Positions 18,496-27,133 of a DNA stretch of 64,000 nucleotides are shown here, in pieces. The DNA is from Arthrobacter frigidicola (GTDB taxonomy: Bacteria; Actinomycetota; Actinomycetes; Actinomycetales; Micrococcaceae): positions 496,001 through 560,000 of the forward strand of contig QZVU01000002.1 of assembly GCA_003602285.1 (NCBI GenBank), read 5' to 3'. Both the position numbers and the translations under genes were made by a program. Numbering within the stretch: the first letter of the stretch is position 1; every line of letters begins with the position of its first letter. A model generated the notes under the pieces. That model made no database searches and had not been told where the DNA came from. It saw nothing but the letters and a program-made list of their open reading frames with translations.

Positions 18496-19194
18496 TCATT
18501 CCCCCGGACGGATGAGCCCGCTCTCGTAGGCGAAGACCACTGCCTGCACGCGGTCGCGCACCTGAATCTTCGCCAGCAGGGAAGAGACATGGGATTTCAC
18601 TGTCGCCTCCGCAAGGGACAGCTTCGTGGCCAGCTCCGCGTTGCTCAGGCCCGCCGCCATGCACGTCAGGACTTCCTTCTCGCGCTGGGTCAGGGGGGCG
18701 AGCAGGGCCTGTTTCTGCCGCTGTTCCGGGCTGGGCCGCCGGTGCGCCGGTGGAGTGTTCCCGCCGCCGAGCTGGCTGGCGAACTGTTGAATCACCCGCA
18801 CCGTGACCTCAGGTGCGAGCAGTGCGTACCCGCCCGCAACCGACCTCACCGCTGCGACGAGGTCCTCGGGATCGGCGTTTTTCAGGAGGAAGCCGCTCGC
18901 GCCGCCGCGGATGGCATCGAAAAGGTAATCGTCGCGTTCGAAGGTGGTGAGGATGATGACCTTGCCCCGCCCCTCCCCAGTGACCAGCTCGGTGGCCCGG
19001 ATGCCGTCCATCACCGGCATCTGCACATCCATGAGGATGACGTCAACGTCCCGGGAAGCAGCAAAGTCCACCGCCTCCTGCCCGTTGGTTACCTGGCCCA
19101 CCACCTCGATGTCGTCCTCAACGGAGAGCATCGTGGCGAAACCTGCGCGGACCAGGCGCTGGTCGTCGGCGAGCAGTACTCGAATTGGATCCAT
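18496..19194 (-). CDS. NarL/FixJ family response regulator
   Basis: The 232-residue protein has a receiver domain (VLLADDQRLVR, phospho-Asp in VDVILMDVQMPVMDG, conserved Lys in GFLLKNADPEDL) and a LuxR-type helix-turn-helix at the C-terminus (LTQREKEVLTCMAAGLSNAELATKL pattern). It is the partner of the sensor kinase encoded just upstream and the likely activator of the downstream ABC exporter. ATG 19194 has GGAAAG upstream and 53 bases separate it from the kinase stop. Confidence 0.94.
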   Translation of the reverse strand: MDPIRVLLADDQRLVRAGFATMLSVEDDIEVVGQVTNGQEAVDFAASRDVDVILMDVQMPVMDGIRATELVTGEGRGKVIILTTFERDDYLFDAIRGGASGFLLKNADPEDLVAAVRSVAGGYALLAPEVTVRVIQQFASQLGGGNTPPAHRRPSPEQRQKQALLAPLTQREKEVLTCMAAGLSNAELATKLSLAEATVKSHVSSLLAKIQVRDRVQAVVFAYESGLIRPGE

Positions 19195-19247
19195 TGCGTT
19201 CTTTCCGGTGTTTGGGGTCGGCGGTGGGGTGGCTGCGCTCCACGGAT

Positions 19248-20594
19248 TCAGTGAAGCAGGAAACGGGCGCGGACCCGCCACCCGCCGTTGGACCGGGGTC
19301 CTATTTCCGCGGTGCCGCGGTGCATTGCCACGCGTTCGCGGACTCCCTGCAGCCCGTACCCGGCGCCGGACTCCGCGTACCGGCGCGGCCTGCCGTTGTC
19401 CACCGTCTCAAGTTCGACCCAGCGCTGCTCGCCCGATCTCCCGGTGCGCAGGGTGAGCACGGCGGCCGACGCTGTCGAGTGGCGCCGGATATTGGTCAGG
19501 GACTCCTGGGCGGTCCGGTACACGGACAGGGCGAGCGGCGCTGACACTTCCTCAAGTGCGCCCGGAACATCCTCGACCCGGGTGAAATCGACCTCCAGGC
19601 CGAAGGCACGCTGGCTCCGGGCCAGAGCATCAAGGTCCGCAAGGCCCGGCTCGGGATGGCGTCCTTCATTCTCCGGAGGGCCTTCGTCGAGGGTTCCCGA
19701 GCGGAGCACTCCCAACAGGCCCCGCATATCCGTCACCGCCTGGCGGCTGACCTGCTCGATCGTGTGGAGGGCTTCGGCGGCGGCTTCGGGCTTCCGGTCC
19801 AGCACCCGGCGGGCGGCTCCAGCCTGGACTCCGATAACCGACACATGGTGCGCGACGACGTCGTGCAGTTCCCGCGCAATCCGTAGGCGTTCCTCAATGA
19901 CCGCCCGCCGGGCCAGCTCCGCGGACTGACGGGCGATCCTCTCGGCCTGTTCCGCCAGCTGCGCCCGCTGTAGTGCGTTCCGCCAGGAGGACAGGCCGAC
20001 AAGGATGGCTCCCCCAAAGTACGCGATATTCACTATCGAGTTGTAGAGCGCTATTGAGGTGAGTGGATCAAGGATCCCCCTCGACGTTTCGTCGCCCTCC
20101 TCGATGCTCTCGATCAGCCCGTCGAACGTCGATGACACGGTCAACGCGAGAATCAGCCACAGGGCCATCGCGACCACCACCACGGTGGTCCCGAGCCACA
20201 GCACCCGGCGGTCCTTCGCCCAGGCCACCGCCGAGTAGAGCGACGCGAAGTACGCCACCTGGAAGGAGAGCTGAAGCGAAAGAACGGGAATCCACAACCC
20301 CAGGGCGATGAAGAGGGCAGACATCGCGAGCATCACGGCGACCGGGAACCGACGCCGCAGCATGAGTGGAACGATCATCAGGGCAAGAACCACGTGCTGC
20401 AGCCAGATCGGGCTGCGTTCCTCGGCCATCGCTCCCGCGCCGCGGCTCAGCTCAAGTGCGACGGCGCTTACGAGGATGAAGATGAGGACGCCGACGGCGT
20501 CCCTGCGCTGCTGGTCGCGGGTGGGACCGGGCCGCTCCCACTGACCCTCCTCGGAGCCCGTTGCGGGCAGGAAGCGGTTCACAATGTTCGGCAT
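19248..20594 (-). CDS. DesK/NarX-type sensor histidine kinase
   Basis: The protein (448 residues from ATG 20594) has five to six N-terminal membrane segments with short loops, then a HisKA_3 dimerisation domain with the phospho-His in IARELHDVVAHHVS, and a HATPase_c end (GYGLQGVRERVAMHRG). The small extracytoplasmic portion suggests sensing at or inside the membrane, as in LiaS/DesK-like kinases for envelope stress. The start may lie further upstream (20681), but GGAGGG before 20594 favours the shorter form. Confidence 0.92.
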   Translation of the reverse strand: MPNIVNRFLPATGSEEGQWERPGPTRDQQRRDAVGVLIFILVSAVALELSRGAGAMAEERSPIWLQHVVLALMIVPLMLRRRFPVAVMLAMSALFIALGLWIPVLSLQLSFQVAYFASLYSAVAWAKDRRVLWLGTTVVVVAMALWLILALTVSSTFDGLIESIEEGDETSRGILDPLTSIALYNSIVNIAYFGGAILVGLSSWRNALQRAQLAEQAERIARQSAELARRAVIEERLRIARELHDVVAHHVSVIGVQAGAARRVLDRKPEAAAEALHTIEQVSRQAVTDMRGLLGVLRSGTLDEGPPENEGRHPEPGLADLDALARSQRAFGLEVDFTRVEDVPGALEEVSAPLALSVYRTAQESLTNIRRHSTASAAVLTLRTGRSGEQRWVELETVDNGRPRRYAESGAGYGLQGVRERVAMHRGTAEIGPRSNGGWRVRARFLLH

Positions 20595-20758
20595 GTCGAC
20601 AGCAGCACCCTCCGGATCGTCCCTGCGTAGTGTAGCGAGAGCCGCCCCTGAGGCGGATCCACCATGAGGTCTAGTCCGCAAGGACCAACAGCAGCTTTAC
20701 CTGAGCCCTTCGCGCAACACCCCAACGCGCAGGGCACACTGGTTGTCTCCGCCCGCCG

Positions 20759-21724
20759 TCAGGGCAGGGTCGGTGTAGCCGGTCGGGTGTTGAAGCGGCG
20801 CCGGTAGCCTGTCGGGGTGGTCGAGAAGGCGGCCGCGAAGTTCTGGCGGAGTGTGACCGCATTGCCGAATCCGCAGTCCGCGGCGATCTGGTCGATCGAC
20901 AGATCGGTGGTCTCCAATGAGCGGCGGGCGGCATCGAGCCGGCGTGAACGCACCCAGGCGGACGGTGTTGTCCCGGTGGCTGCCCGGAAAGCGCGGACGA
21001 AAGTGCGCCGGCTCATGTGCGCCCGCTGTGAAAGCTGATCGATGGTGAGCGGTTCACGGAGGTTGGCCAGCGCCCACTCGAGCAAACGCGCAATCGGGTC
21101 GTCGGTGGATCGCTGGGGCACCGGATGCTCGATGTACTGTGCCTGCCCGCCCTCGCGGTGGGGCGCGACGACGAGGCTGCGCGCCACCTTGTTTGCCGCA
21201 TCCGCTCCCAGCCGGGTCCGCACAAGGTGAAGGCAGGCGTCCAAACCCGACGCCGTTCCCGCCGAAGTCATCACGTCCCCGTGGTCGATATACAGCACGG
21301 AGCGGTCCAGGAGGACGTCCGGGTGCCGCTCGGTCAGGGTGGGAAAGGCCTGCCAGTGAGTGACGGCCTGGCGGCCGGCGAGCAGGCCTGCGTCCGCCAC
21401 GGCAATCGCTCCAAGGCACAGGCCCAGGATTGCGACGTCCTGCCGGTGCGCATCCTGCAGTACGGTCCGCAGGGTGTGGCTCGGAACGCGCCCGTCATCG
21501 AACCATGAGGGCACCACCACAACGTCCGCGCCCGCCGCAGCGTCGGGGCCCACGATTCCGGCCAGCTGATATCCCTCGGCCGTCCGGACCGCGCCGGGCT
21601 TATCGGAGAACAAGGCGGTCGTCCACTCCGCGAGGCCTTGCCGGGTGACCTCATCGAAGACCATCTGCGGGACGGCGAGATGGAACATCGTCGCGCCCTC
21701 GAAGGCGTACACCGCAATACGCAT
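20759..21724 (-). CDS. GlxA family transcriptional regulator (DJ-1/PfpI domain plus AraC helix-turn-helix)
   Basis: The 321-residue protein combines an N-terminal DJ-1/PfpI-like domain (residues 1-180, with the nucleophile-elbow region GLCLGAIAVADAGLL) and a C-terminal AraC DNA-binding domain (TIDQLSQRAHMSRRTFVRAFRAATG, then a second helix-turn-helix). The amidase-like fold senses a ligand rather than catalysing in this family. CGGGAGG precedes ATG 21724. It diverges from an isochorismatase-family hydrolase with 134 bases between starts, a common pairing in which the regulator controls the hydrolase. Confidence 0.93.
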   Translation of the reverse strand: MRIAVYAFEGATMFHLAVPQMVFDEVTRQGLAEWTTALFSDKPGAVRTAEGYQLAGIVGPDAAAGADVVVVPSWFDDGRVPSHTLRTVLQDAHRQDVAILGLCLGAIAVADAGLLAGRQAVTHWQAFPTLTERHPDVLLDRSVLYIDHGDVMTSAGTASGLDACLHLVRTRLGADAANKVARSLVVAPHREGGQAQYIEHPVPQRSTDDPIARLLEWALANLREPLTIDQLSQRAHMSRRTFVRAFRAATGTTPSAWVRSRRLDAARRSLETTDLSIDQIAADCGFGNAVTLRQNFAAAFSTTPTGYRRRFNTRPATPTLP

Positions 21725-21858
21725 GAATCCTCCCGATTGGCCTGATTCCATCGTACCTAGGCATGCGTGCCACTGTTGTCCCGCCGCTGCGCCATGAAGG
21801 ATGGAATTCCGCCATCCGGCGGCCACCGCCGTCCCCACACCCAGGAGAATCCCTCACC

Positions 21859-22515
21859 ATGAGCACACCCCGCCGCGCCCTCGTCCTTGTCGATGTCCAG
21901 CAGCAGTACTTCAGCGGCCTGCTCGAGATCCAGTACCCGCCGCACGAGCAGTCGCTGCCGCGCATCACCGCAGCGATCGATGCGGCCACCGCGGCGGGCA
22001 TCCCCATCGCCGTCGTGCAGCACACCGCCGGCGAGGGAGCCCCCGTCTTTGCCCCGGGCACCCCGGAGTTCGAACTTCACCCCGAGGTCCAGAGCCGGCG
22101 CACCGACGCGTGGAAGAGCGTCGTGAAGCAGTACGGCTCGGTGTACGCCGGCACCGACCTCACTGCATGGCTGCGCGGGAGCGACGTCGACACCGTCACC
22201 CTCGTGGGCTACATGACCAACAACTGCATTCTCGGCTCGGCCGTCGAAGCCGAAGCCCTCGGTTTCACCACCGAGGTCCTCTCCGATGCCACAGGTGCGA
22301 TCCATCTCGCCAACGACGCCGGTTTCGTTGATGCCCGGACCGTGCACACGACCCTGCTCGCACTGCTGAATTCCAACTGGGCCGCCGTGGGCACCACGGA
22401 CGCCTGGACGACGGCCGTGACCGCCCGGCAGGAGCTGCCCGGAGGCGACCTGGGAAGCTCGGCTGCGGCCGGAGCGGAACGCGCCACCCAAGATTTTTCC
22501 CCGGCACAGGGGTAG
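21859..22515 (+). CDS. isochorismatase family cysteine hydrolase
   Basis: The 218-residue protein has the triad Asp12 (LVLVDVQ), a Lys in WKSVVK (86 or 90) and Cys123 in GYMTNNCILGSA preceded by the region of the family's cis-peptide. Members hydrolyse isochorismate, nicotinamide, carbamoyl compounds or other amides. The local variant with NNC and the GlxA neighbour match uncharacterised hydrolases, so the substrate is open. CCAGGAG lies 10 bases before ATG 21859. The last 25 residues after ELPGG look like a non-conserved tail. Confidence 0.9.
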   Translation: MSTPRRALVLVDVQQQYFSGLLEIQYPPHEQSLPRITAAIDAATAAGIPIAVVQHTAGEGAPVFAPGTPEFELHPEVQSRRTDAWKSVVKQYGSVYAGTDLTAWLRGSDVDTVTLVGYMTNNCILGSAVEAEALGFTTEVLSDATGAIHLANDAGFVDARTVHTTLLALLNSNWAAVGTTDAWTTAVTARQELPGGDLGSSAAAGAERATQDFSPAQG

Positions 22516-22543
22516 CGGCGGGCGGCTCCCGCTGACGGCGGTC

Positions 22544-22583
22544 GGGGGAGGAATTCCGGGCAGGTGCCCAGAATTCCTCCCCC
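22544..22583. terminator. bidirectional hairpin terminator
   Basis: A 13-bp outer stem (22544-22556 with 22571-22583) holds an inner GGGC/GCCC stem with an AGGT loop. It sits between convergent genes, the isochorismatase-like hydrolase and the N-demethylase, and can serve both. Confidence 0.8.
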
Positions 22584-22590
22584 GCGAGGC

Positions 22591-23685
22591 TTAGCTGTTG
22601 CCGGGCTGGATGCCGTCCGGGTACCAGGGGTAACCCGTCGCCAGCGGTGCCCCGTCGTCGTGCTGTGAGAGCCATTCGACGGCAGCGGCGTGATACCGGT
22701 GGAAGCCCTTGTAATCGGCGAGTTCGTGATCCAGGGAGGCGAGCGCCCGATGTACCCGCTTCGCCCAGTCCGGCGCGTGCTCCACCAGTTCAGCCAGGCT
22801 GACGAGGTAGGTGCGGACCGGGAACACGATGGCATTCGACCGGGGCAGGCGGTGCAGGGGCTGCAGCTCGATTCGCAGGTGCACCATTTCTCCCGCGTTT
22901 TCAGCGGTGACCTTCGCCCGGTCTGGAGCCCAGTCCGGCAGCGTTTCCACTGAGGTCTCGAGGCGGGGGTTCACGGTCAGGGACCAGTTGACCCGCCGGA
23001 CGGGGTGGCCGGGCTTCATGCGGAGCAGGAACTTCAGAGCCCGGTCCAGGATTCCCATCTTGTCCAGCTTGGGCACGGGGCCGTGGAACTCGGAAAAGTT
23101 CATGCCGAGGTTGAACTGCAGGGAGTAGTCGGCGCGCTGGGTGGTCATGCCTGCGCCGATGACGAGCGTGTTATCCCGCTCCTCGAGAACGACAAACTCG
23201 CCCTGGGCCTGCCGCGTTGCGTACTCCATCGGATCCATCGGCAGGGTTGCGGGATCGCCGAAGGTAAACGAATCATCAATCCCGAGGAGCCGGTTCTGCC
23301 ACCGCCATTCGTTTCCGTTCTTGGTGAGGGTGAAGTGTTCGGGGAAATCCCGGTTGTATGACTCGAAGATGAGCTCTAGGAGGTCCCACTGAGCCTCCAG
23401 CATGTGCGGCAGCGCAAGGTAGTGCACGCCCGGCATGTCCCGAAGCATCTGGGCGCGGTGGGCACACTCGGACACGTAGTGCTCATCGATATCGAACGCG
23501 GCCCTGAGCGCGCCGTCACCGGCCGGGACGTGCGGCTCAAGATTCATCGAGTACATGTATTCGTCGTCCGGGAACGGGAAGGGGAGACGGCGGACCGCCT
23601 CACGGGAGTTTTGGAACCGGTACTCGCCCTCGGGCGTGTAGGTCTCATCCAGGGTGAAGCCGGTCGGGGTGGGGATCGCGGGCAT
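22591..23685 (-). CDS. heme-dependent oxidative N-demethylase family protein (DUF3445)
   Basis: The 364-residue protein carries the DUF3445 hallmark LRIELQPLHRLPRSNAIVFPVRTYL near residues 270-295, plus NWSLTVNPRL upstream. Family members bind heme and oxidatively demethylate secondary amines such as dimethylamine, using a flavin/iron-sulfur reductase partner. That partner is encoded immediately upstream (11-base gap), as is a DmmA-like subunit. TAAGGAG before ATG 23685 fixes the start. The substrate here is unlikely to be certain from sequence: the operon has an amino-acid-type permease and no gamma-glutamylmethylamide genes. It is the last gene of a four-gene operon. Confidence 0.9.
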   Translation of the reverse strand: MPAIPTPTGFTLDETYTPEGEYRFQNSREAVRRLPFPFPDDEYMYSMNLEPHVPAGDGALRAAFDIDEHYVSECAHRAQMLRDMPGVHYLALPHMLEAQWDLLELIFESYNRDFPEHFTLTKNGNEWRWQNRLLGIDDSFTFGDPATLPMDPMEYATRQAQGEFVVLEERDNTLVIGAGMTTQRADYSLQFNLGMNFSEFHGPVPKLDKMGILDRALKFLLRMKPGHPVRRVNWSLTVNPRLETSVETLPDWAPDRAKVTAENAGEMVHLRIELQPLHRLPRSNAIVFPVRTYLVSLAELVEHAPDWAKRVHRALASLDHELADYKGFHRYHAAAVEWLSQHDDGAPLATGYPWYPDGIQPGNS

Positions 23686-23696
23686 GGGTGTTCTCC

Positions 23697-24668
23697 TTAT
23701 GCGTTCAGGACGAGTTTTGTGCAGGTGGCCCGCGAGACGCAGGGCATGATGAGCTTGTTCGTGCATCGCTCCGATTCGGACAGCCAGTCGTCGCGGTGGT
23801 CGATGGTTCCCTCGAGTTCAAGGACCTCCGTCTCGCACTCGCCACACGCACCTCCCCGGCAAAGATAGGGCAGCTTGTGGCCCGCCTCTTCGGCCGCTTC
23901 CAACAGCGACTGCTCGGGAGAGACCTCGATCACTGCCCCGGACCGGGCCAAGGTGACCGAGAAGGGGCTGCCGGTCGACCCGAGGTCCTCGAACCGTTCG
24001 TAGTGGATGTGCGACTCGGTCCATCCGAGGGCGTGAGCTGCGTCGATGACGTCGTTGACCATCCGGGCCGGTCCGCAGACGTAGGTATGCGTGCCCAGCG
24101 GCCGGCCGGCGAGGATCTCCGACGAATTCAGCCGGGAGCCGTCGCCGTCACCGTAAACCGTGACCCGGTCCCCGTAGAGTGCCTTGAGCTCGCGGCCAAG
24201 GGCGGCATGCTCGGGCCCCCGGACGGCCAGGTGGAGCTCGAACGAACCGCCCTTGACGCTCAACTCTTCCAGCTGCGCGTAGATGGGGGTCACCCCGACC
24301 CCTCCGGCGATGAAGAGGTGATGCCGGGCGTGCTTTGACACCGGAAAGAGGTTCGCGGGCGTCGTGACCAGCAGAACGTCGCCCTCGCGGACATTCCGGT
24401 GCATGGCGAGCGAGCCGCGCTTTCCCTCGTCAATGCGGCGCACGGCGATCTGGTACTTGCTCGTGTCGTAGGGCGAACTCATGAGTGAATACGCGTTGCG
24501 GCGGGTCTCTTCCTCGAAGGGAATCAGGACACGCACGTGGCTTCCTCCGGAGAATGGTGGAAGCCAGGATCCATCCTCGGCGGAAAAGGTGTATCGGTTG
24601 ATCTCCGGTGTGACCGCTTCGATCCGGTCGACTTTCAGCCGAAGGGCTCCGTGCTGCACCTCACTCAT
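23697..24668 (-). CDS. PDR/VanB family oxidoreductase (flavin, NAD(P) and [2Fe-2S] reductase of the N-demethylase)
   Basis: The 323-residue protein has a flavin-binding barrel (RNAYSLMSSP), an NAD(P) domain (FIAGGVGVTPIYAQL, then YVCGPARMVNDVI), and a C-terminal plant-type ferredoxin domain with Cys ligands in CRGGACGECE and a fourth Cys near the end (MPCVSRA). This is the phthalate-dioxygenase-reductase layout. It should pass electrons from NAD(P)H to the heme of the DUF3445 protein. Its start overlaps the end of the DmmA-like gene by 4 bases (ATGA), showing translational coupling. Confidence 0.92.
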   Translation of the reverse strand: MSEVQHGALRLKVDRIEAVTPEINRYTFSAEDGSWLPPFSGGSHVRVLIPFEEETRRNAYSLMSSPYDTSKYQIAVRRIDEGKRGSLAMHRNVREGDVLLVTTPANLFPVSKHARHHLFIAGGVGVTPIYAQLEELSVKGGSFELHLAVRGPEHAALGRELKALYGDRVTVYGDGDGSRLNSSEILAGRPLGTHTYVCGPARMVNDVIDAAHALGWTESHIHYERFEDLGSTGSPFSVTLARSGAVIEVSPEQSLLEAAEEAGHKLPYLCRGGACGECETEVLELEGTIDHRDDWLSESERCTNKLIMPCVSRATCTKLVLNA

Positions 24669-25270
24669 GTGTCCAACTCCTCATCTTCCGGCAGTTCTCC
24701 GGGTACTTCGCCGTCCGCTTTCACTCCCTGGAAGGCAGCGAGCCGTCCGGAGTAGTGGTCGCGGACGACCAGATTTCGTTCGCATCCGGGGCATTGAAAG
24801 ACCCGCCGGGTCACATTCTCGGAATAGTGGCCGCAGTGCGCGCACCACACCCGCCGCACGAAGGAACCCGCGTGCTCGCGCAGCACTTCGTCCCGGTTCA
24901 TGCCGTAGGAGGTGGCGACCTGCATCGAGGTGCCGATGAATCCTTCGGAACCGGAGAGGTACAGCCGGGTGCCCATCTGTGCAGTCGCGAGGACGGTGTC
25001 GAGTCCACGAACGGCCTCGGCGTTGGTGGGAAACACGAAGAGGTCGCGCACCTGATGCTTCTTGAGGTCCGCCAGGTGATTCCGGCCCGTGAAGGACTCG
25101 ATTGAGTACAGGACCGTGGTTGCGGCCAGCTGTGCCGGGTCCATCTCTCCCAGCAGGCGCAGCAGCGGCTCTCCGCCGCTGCCTTGGGCGGCGGCGACGT
25201 GGCGGAGGCCGCTGGCCATGGGCGTCAGCTCGTCGTACACGGGACGGCTCTTGATGCCGGTGATCAGCAT
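24665..25270 (-). CDS. dimethylamine monooxygenase subunit DmmA-like protein
   Basis: The 201-residue protein has a C-terminal zinc-ribbon-like module, CAHCGHYSENV then CPGCERNL, with four Cys, and the following phrase VVRDHYSGRLAAFQGV that is shared by DmmA-like subunits of amine monooxygenases. The N-terminal 140 residues resemble a Rossmann-type domain without catalytic motif (TTVLYSIESFTG, GTRLYLSGSEGFI). It probably is a structural or electron-transfer subunit of the demethylase. It sits between the permease and the reductase with 12- and minus-4-base spacing. Confidence 0.82.
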   Translation of the reverse strand: MLITGIKSRPVYDELTPMASGLRHVAAAQGSGGEPLLRLLGEMDPAQLAATTVLYSIESFTGRNHLADLKKHQVRDLFVFPTNAEAVRGLDTVLATAQMGTRLYLSGSEGFIGTSMQVATSYGMNRDEVLREHAGSFVRRVWCAHCGHYSENVTRRVFQCPGCERNLVVRDHYSGRLAAFQGVKADGEVPGELPEDEELDT

Positions 25271-25282
25271 GAGTTCTGCCTC

Positions 25283-26827
25283 TTATCCTTGAACGCGGTC
25301 GACGGGACGGGCGGCGTCGTGACGGCCGTCGGCGGGGGCCGCGGGAACGGCGTCAGCTGCCGGGGCGTCACCCTTGAGGTGCGGCTTCTTCCACGCCATG
25401 TAGATCAGGCCGATTCCGACGACGCTGACGGCCGAAATCAGGACGACATGGTTGGCGAACCAACCGTCCTCCGGGGTCCGGGGCCAGGCCATGTTGACCA
25501 TGCCGAGGACGCCCCACACCAGGGCGGCAATGTTGACCGGGATACCCCACACGCCGAGTTGGAAGGCTCCATTGGGCTTCCAGCCGAGCAGGCGTGCCCG
25601 GAGCGACGCAAGGACCACCATCTGGAAGCCCATGTACATGCCCATGGCGGCGAAGGAAATGATCACGGTCAGGGCGTCGCTGGAAACCTTGGATCCGATG
25701 ACGATGAGGGCCGGAACCAGCCCCGCCAGGAGCAGGGCGTACGGCGGTACGTGCCGTGTTTCGCTGAAGGTGCTCAGGAGCTTGCTGCCGGGAAGGATGC
25801 CGTCCCGGGCCATCGAGTAGGCGAGGCGGGAGGTGGCGGCCTGAAGGCTCAGCACGCACGAGAGGAAGGAGACGAGCACGACGGCGAGAACCACCTTGAA
25901 GCCGACCGGACCGAAGGCCGAGAGGAGGATATTGCCCACGGGGTCCGTGTCGGCGCCGGAGATCACGGCGGCGAAGTCGGGGACCGCGAGGATCAGGGAC
26001 AGGCAGACGAACATCGCTGCGAATCCGCCGATGTAGATGGTCATCCTCATGGCCTTGGGGATGGTGCGGCCGGGGTTGGGAACCTCTTCCGCGACATCAC
26101 CGCAGGCTTCAAATCCGTAGTACTGGAAGATGCCAATCAGCCCGGCGGCCGCGAAGGCCACGAAGTAGCTGCTGCCTTCTCCGGCGCCGAAGGACTGGAA
26201 CAGCACACTGAGGTCGTGCTGCCGGGCGGCGATCAGCAGCCACGTTCCCACAGCCAGCGCGCCGCCGAGTTCTGCCAGGAGGCCGATCATCGCAACGGTA
26301 TTCAGCACCTTGGTTCCGCCAAGGTTCAGCACCGTCGCCAGCGCGATGACCACGAGGCCCGCGACGATGACGGAATTGACCGTGTTCTCCATCCCGACAA
26401 GGGTGCTGAGGAACGGTCCCGCCCCGTACGCGACGCTGGCGATGGTGGTCAGGAGTGCGACGAGGTAGACCCAGCCGTTCATCCACCCCCATTTGCGGCC
26501 CCAGAGCCTCCGCGACCAGGGATAGACGCCTCCGGCCACCGGGTACGCCGCCACAACCTCGCCGAAAACTGTGGCGACGAGGAGCTGGCCGACACCGACG
26601 ATGACGAGGGACCAGAACATCGGAGGCCCCGCAATACCAAGGGAGGCTGCAAAGAGGGAGTAAATGGCCACTACCGGCGACAGGTAGGTGAACCCCAACG
26701 AGACGTTGCCCCAGAACGTCATCTCCCGCTCAAACTGCTTTTCGTACGAGTAGCCAAGGCTTGCGAGGTGTCGGGCGTCTTCGTCGCCGTCGGTCTCTGT
26801 CACCGGCTCCGTGATTGCTTCACGCAT
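25283..26827 (-). CDS. APC family permease (GABA/amine permease-like)
   Basis: The 514-residue protein has 12 membrane segments. The N-terminal SLGYSYEKQFEREMTFWGNVSLGFTYLSPVV and the phrase YGFEACGDVAEEVPNPGRTIPKAMR match the amino-acid/choline/GABA permease (ACT/BAT) branch that imports amino acids, choline or polyamines. GAAGGAGT lies five bases before ATG 26827. It is the first gene of the N-demethylase operon, so it probably brings in the N-methylated substrate. A 1.8-kb open frame on the opposite strand is a shadow of its codon bias. Confidence 0.93.
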   Translation of the reverse strand: MREAITEPVTETDGDEDARHLASLGYSYEKQFEREMTFWGNVSLGFTYLSPVVAIYSLFAASLGIAGPPMFWSLVIVGVGQLLVATVFGEVVAAYPVAGGVYPWSRRLWGRKWGWMNGWVYLVALLTTIASVAYGAGPFLSTLVGMENTVNSVIVAGLVVIALATVLNLGGTKVLNTVAMIGLLAELGGALAVGTWLLIAARQHDLSVLFQSFGAGEGSSYFVAFAAAGLIGIFQYYGFEACGDVAEEVPNPGRTIPKAMRMTIYIGGFAAMFVCLSLILAVPDFAAVISGADTDPVGNILLSAFGPVGFKVVLAVVLVSFLSCVLSLQAATSRLAYSMARDGILPGSKLLSTFSETRHVPPYALLLAGLVPALIVIGSKVSSDALTVIISFAAMGMYMGFQMVVLASLRARLLGWKPNGAFQLGVWGIPVNIAALVWGVLGMVNMAWPRTPEDGWFANHVVLISAVSVVGIGLIYMAWKKPHLKGDAPAADAVPAAPADGRHDAARPVDRVQG

Positions 26828-27133
26828 GGGACTCCTTCGGATCGGCCCCGGGTCAGTGTGAGCAGGGCCACGTTCGTAAAACCCTACTTCCAAAGGTATG
26901 GAACGGCAACACCGAACCCGAGGACCTCTCAATCCACGCTGATGGAAGGGTCTAGGTACGTCTAGGACAAGTTATAAGCTATGTTTTCAATGGATTTAGC
27001 GGTGGGTGGGGTTACACTCGACGCCAGAGCAGGATGGGACGAGCCGGCTTCCGGGCGCCGGCGCGGCAGATCGGTTCGGCCACGGATCCGACCGTCGCCG
27101 ACGGATTAGAATCAGTGCTGGTCCCTCTATTTC
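26828..27133. promoter_or_regulatory. divergent control region of the N-demethylase operon and the FadR gene
   Basis: This 306-bp region is AT-richer in its middle. It contains a tandem GTCTAGG repeat at 26950-26956 and 26960-26966, spaced 10 bp, so both lie on one face of the helix. A TTATAA-containing stretch at 26972-26977 and a TACACT -10-like box at 27012-27017 are possible promoter parts for the two directions. The tandem repeat is the best candidate for a regulator site; classical FadR sites are palindromic, so the assignment is uncertain. Confidence 0.45.

Noticed and set aside
25184-26965. Very long open frame on the plus strand, opposite the APC permease
   Set aside because: The composition is Gly/Asp/Glu/His-rich with no recognisable domain, as produced by reading a high-GC gene backwards. 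The permease on the other strand has clear motifs, a ribosome site and operon spacing.
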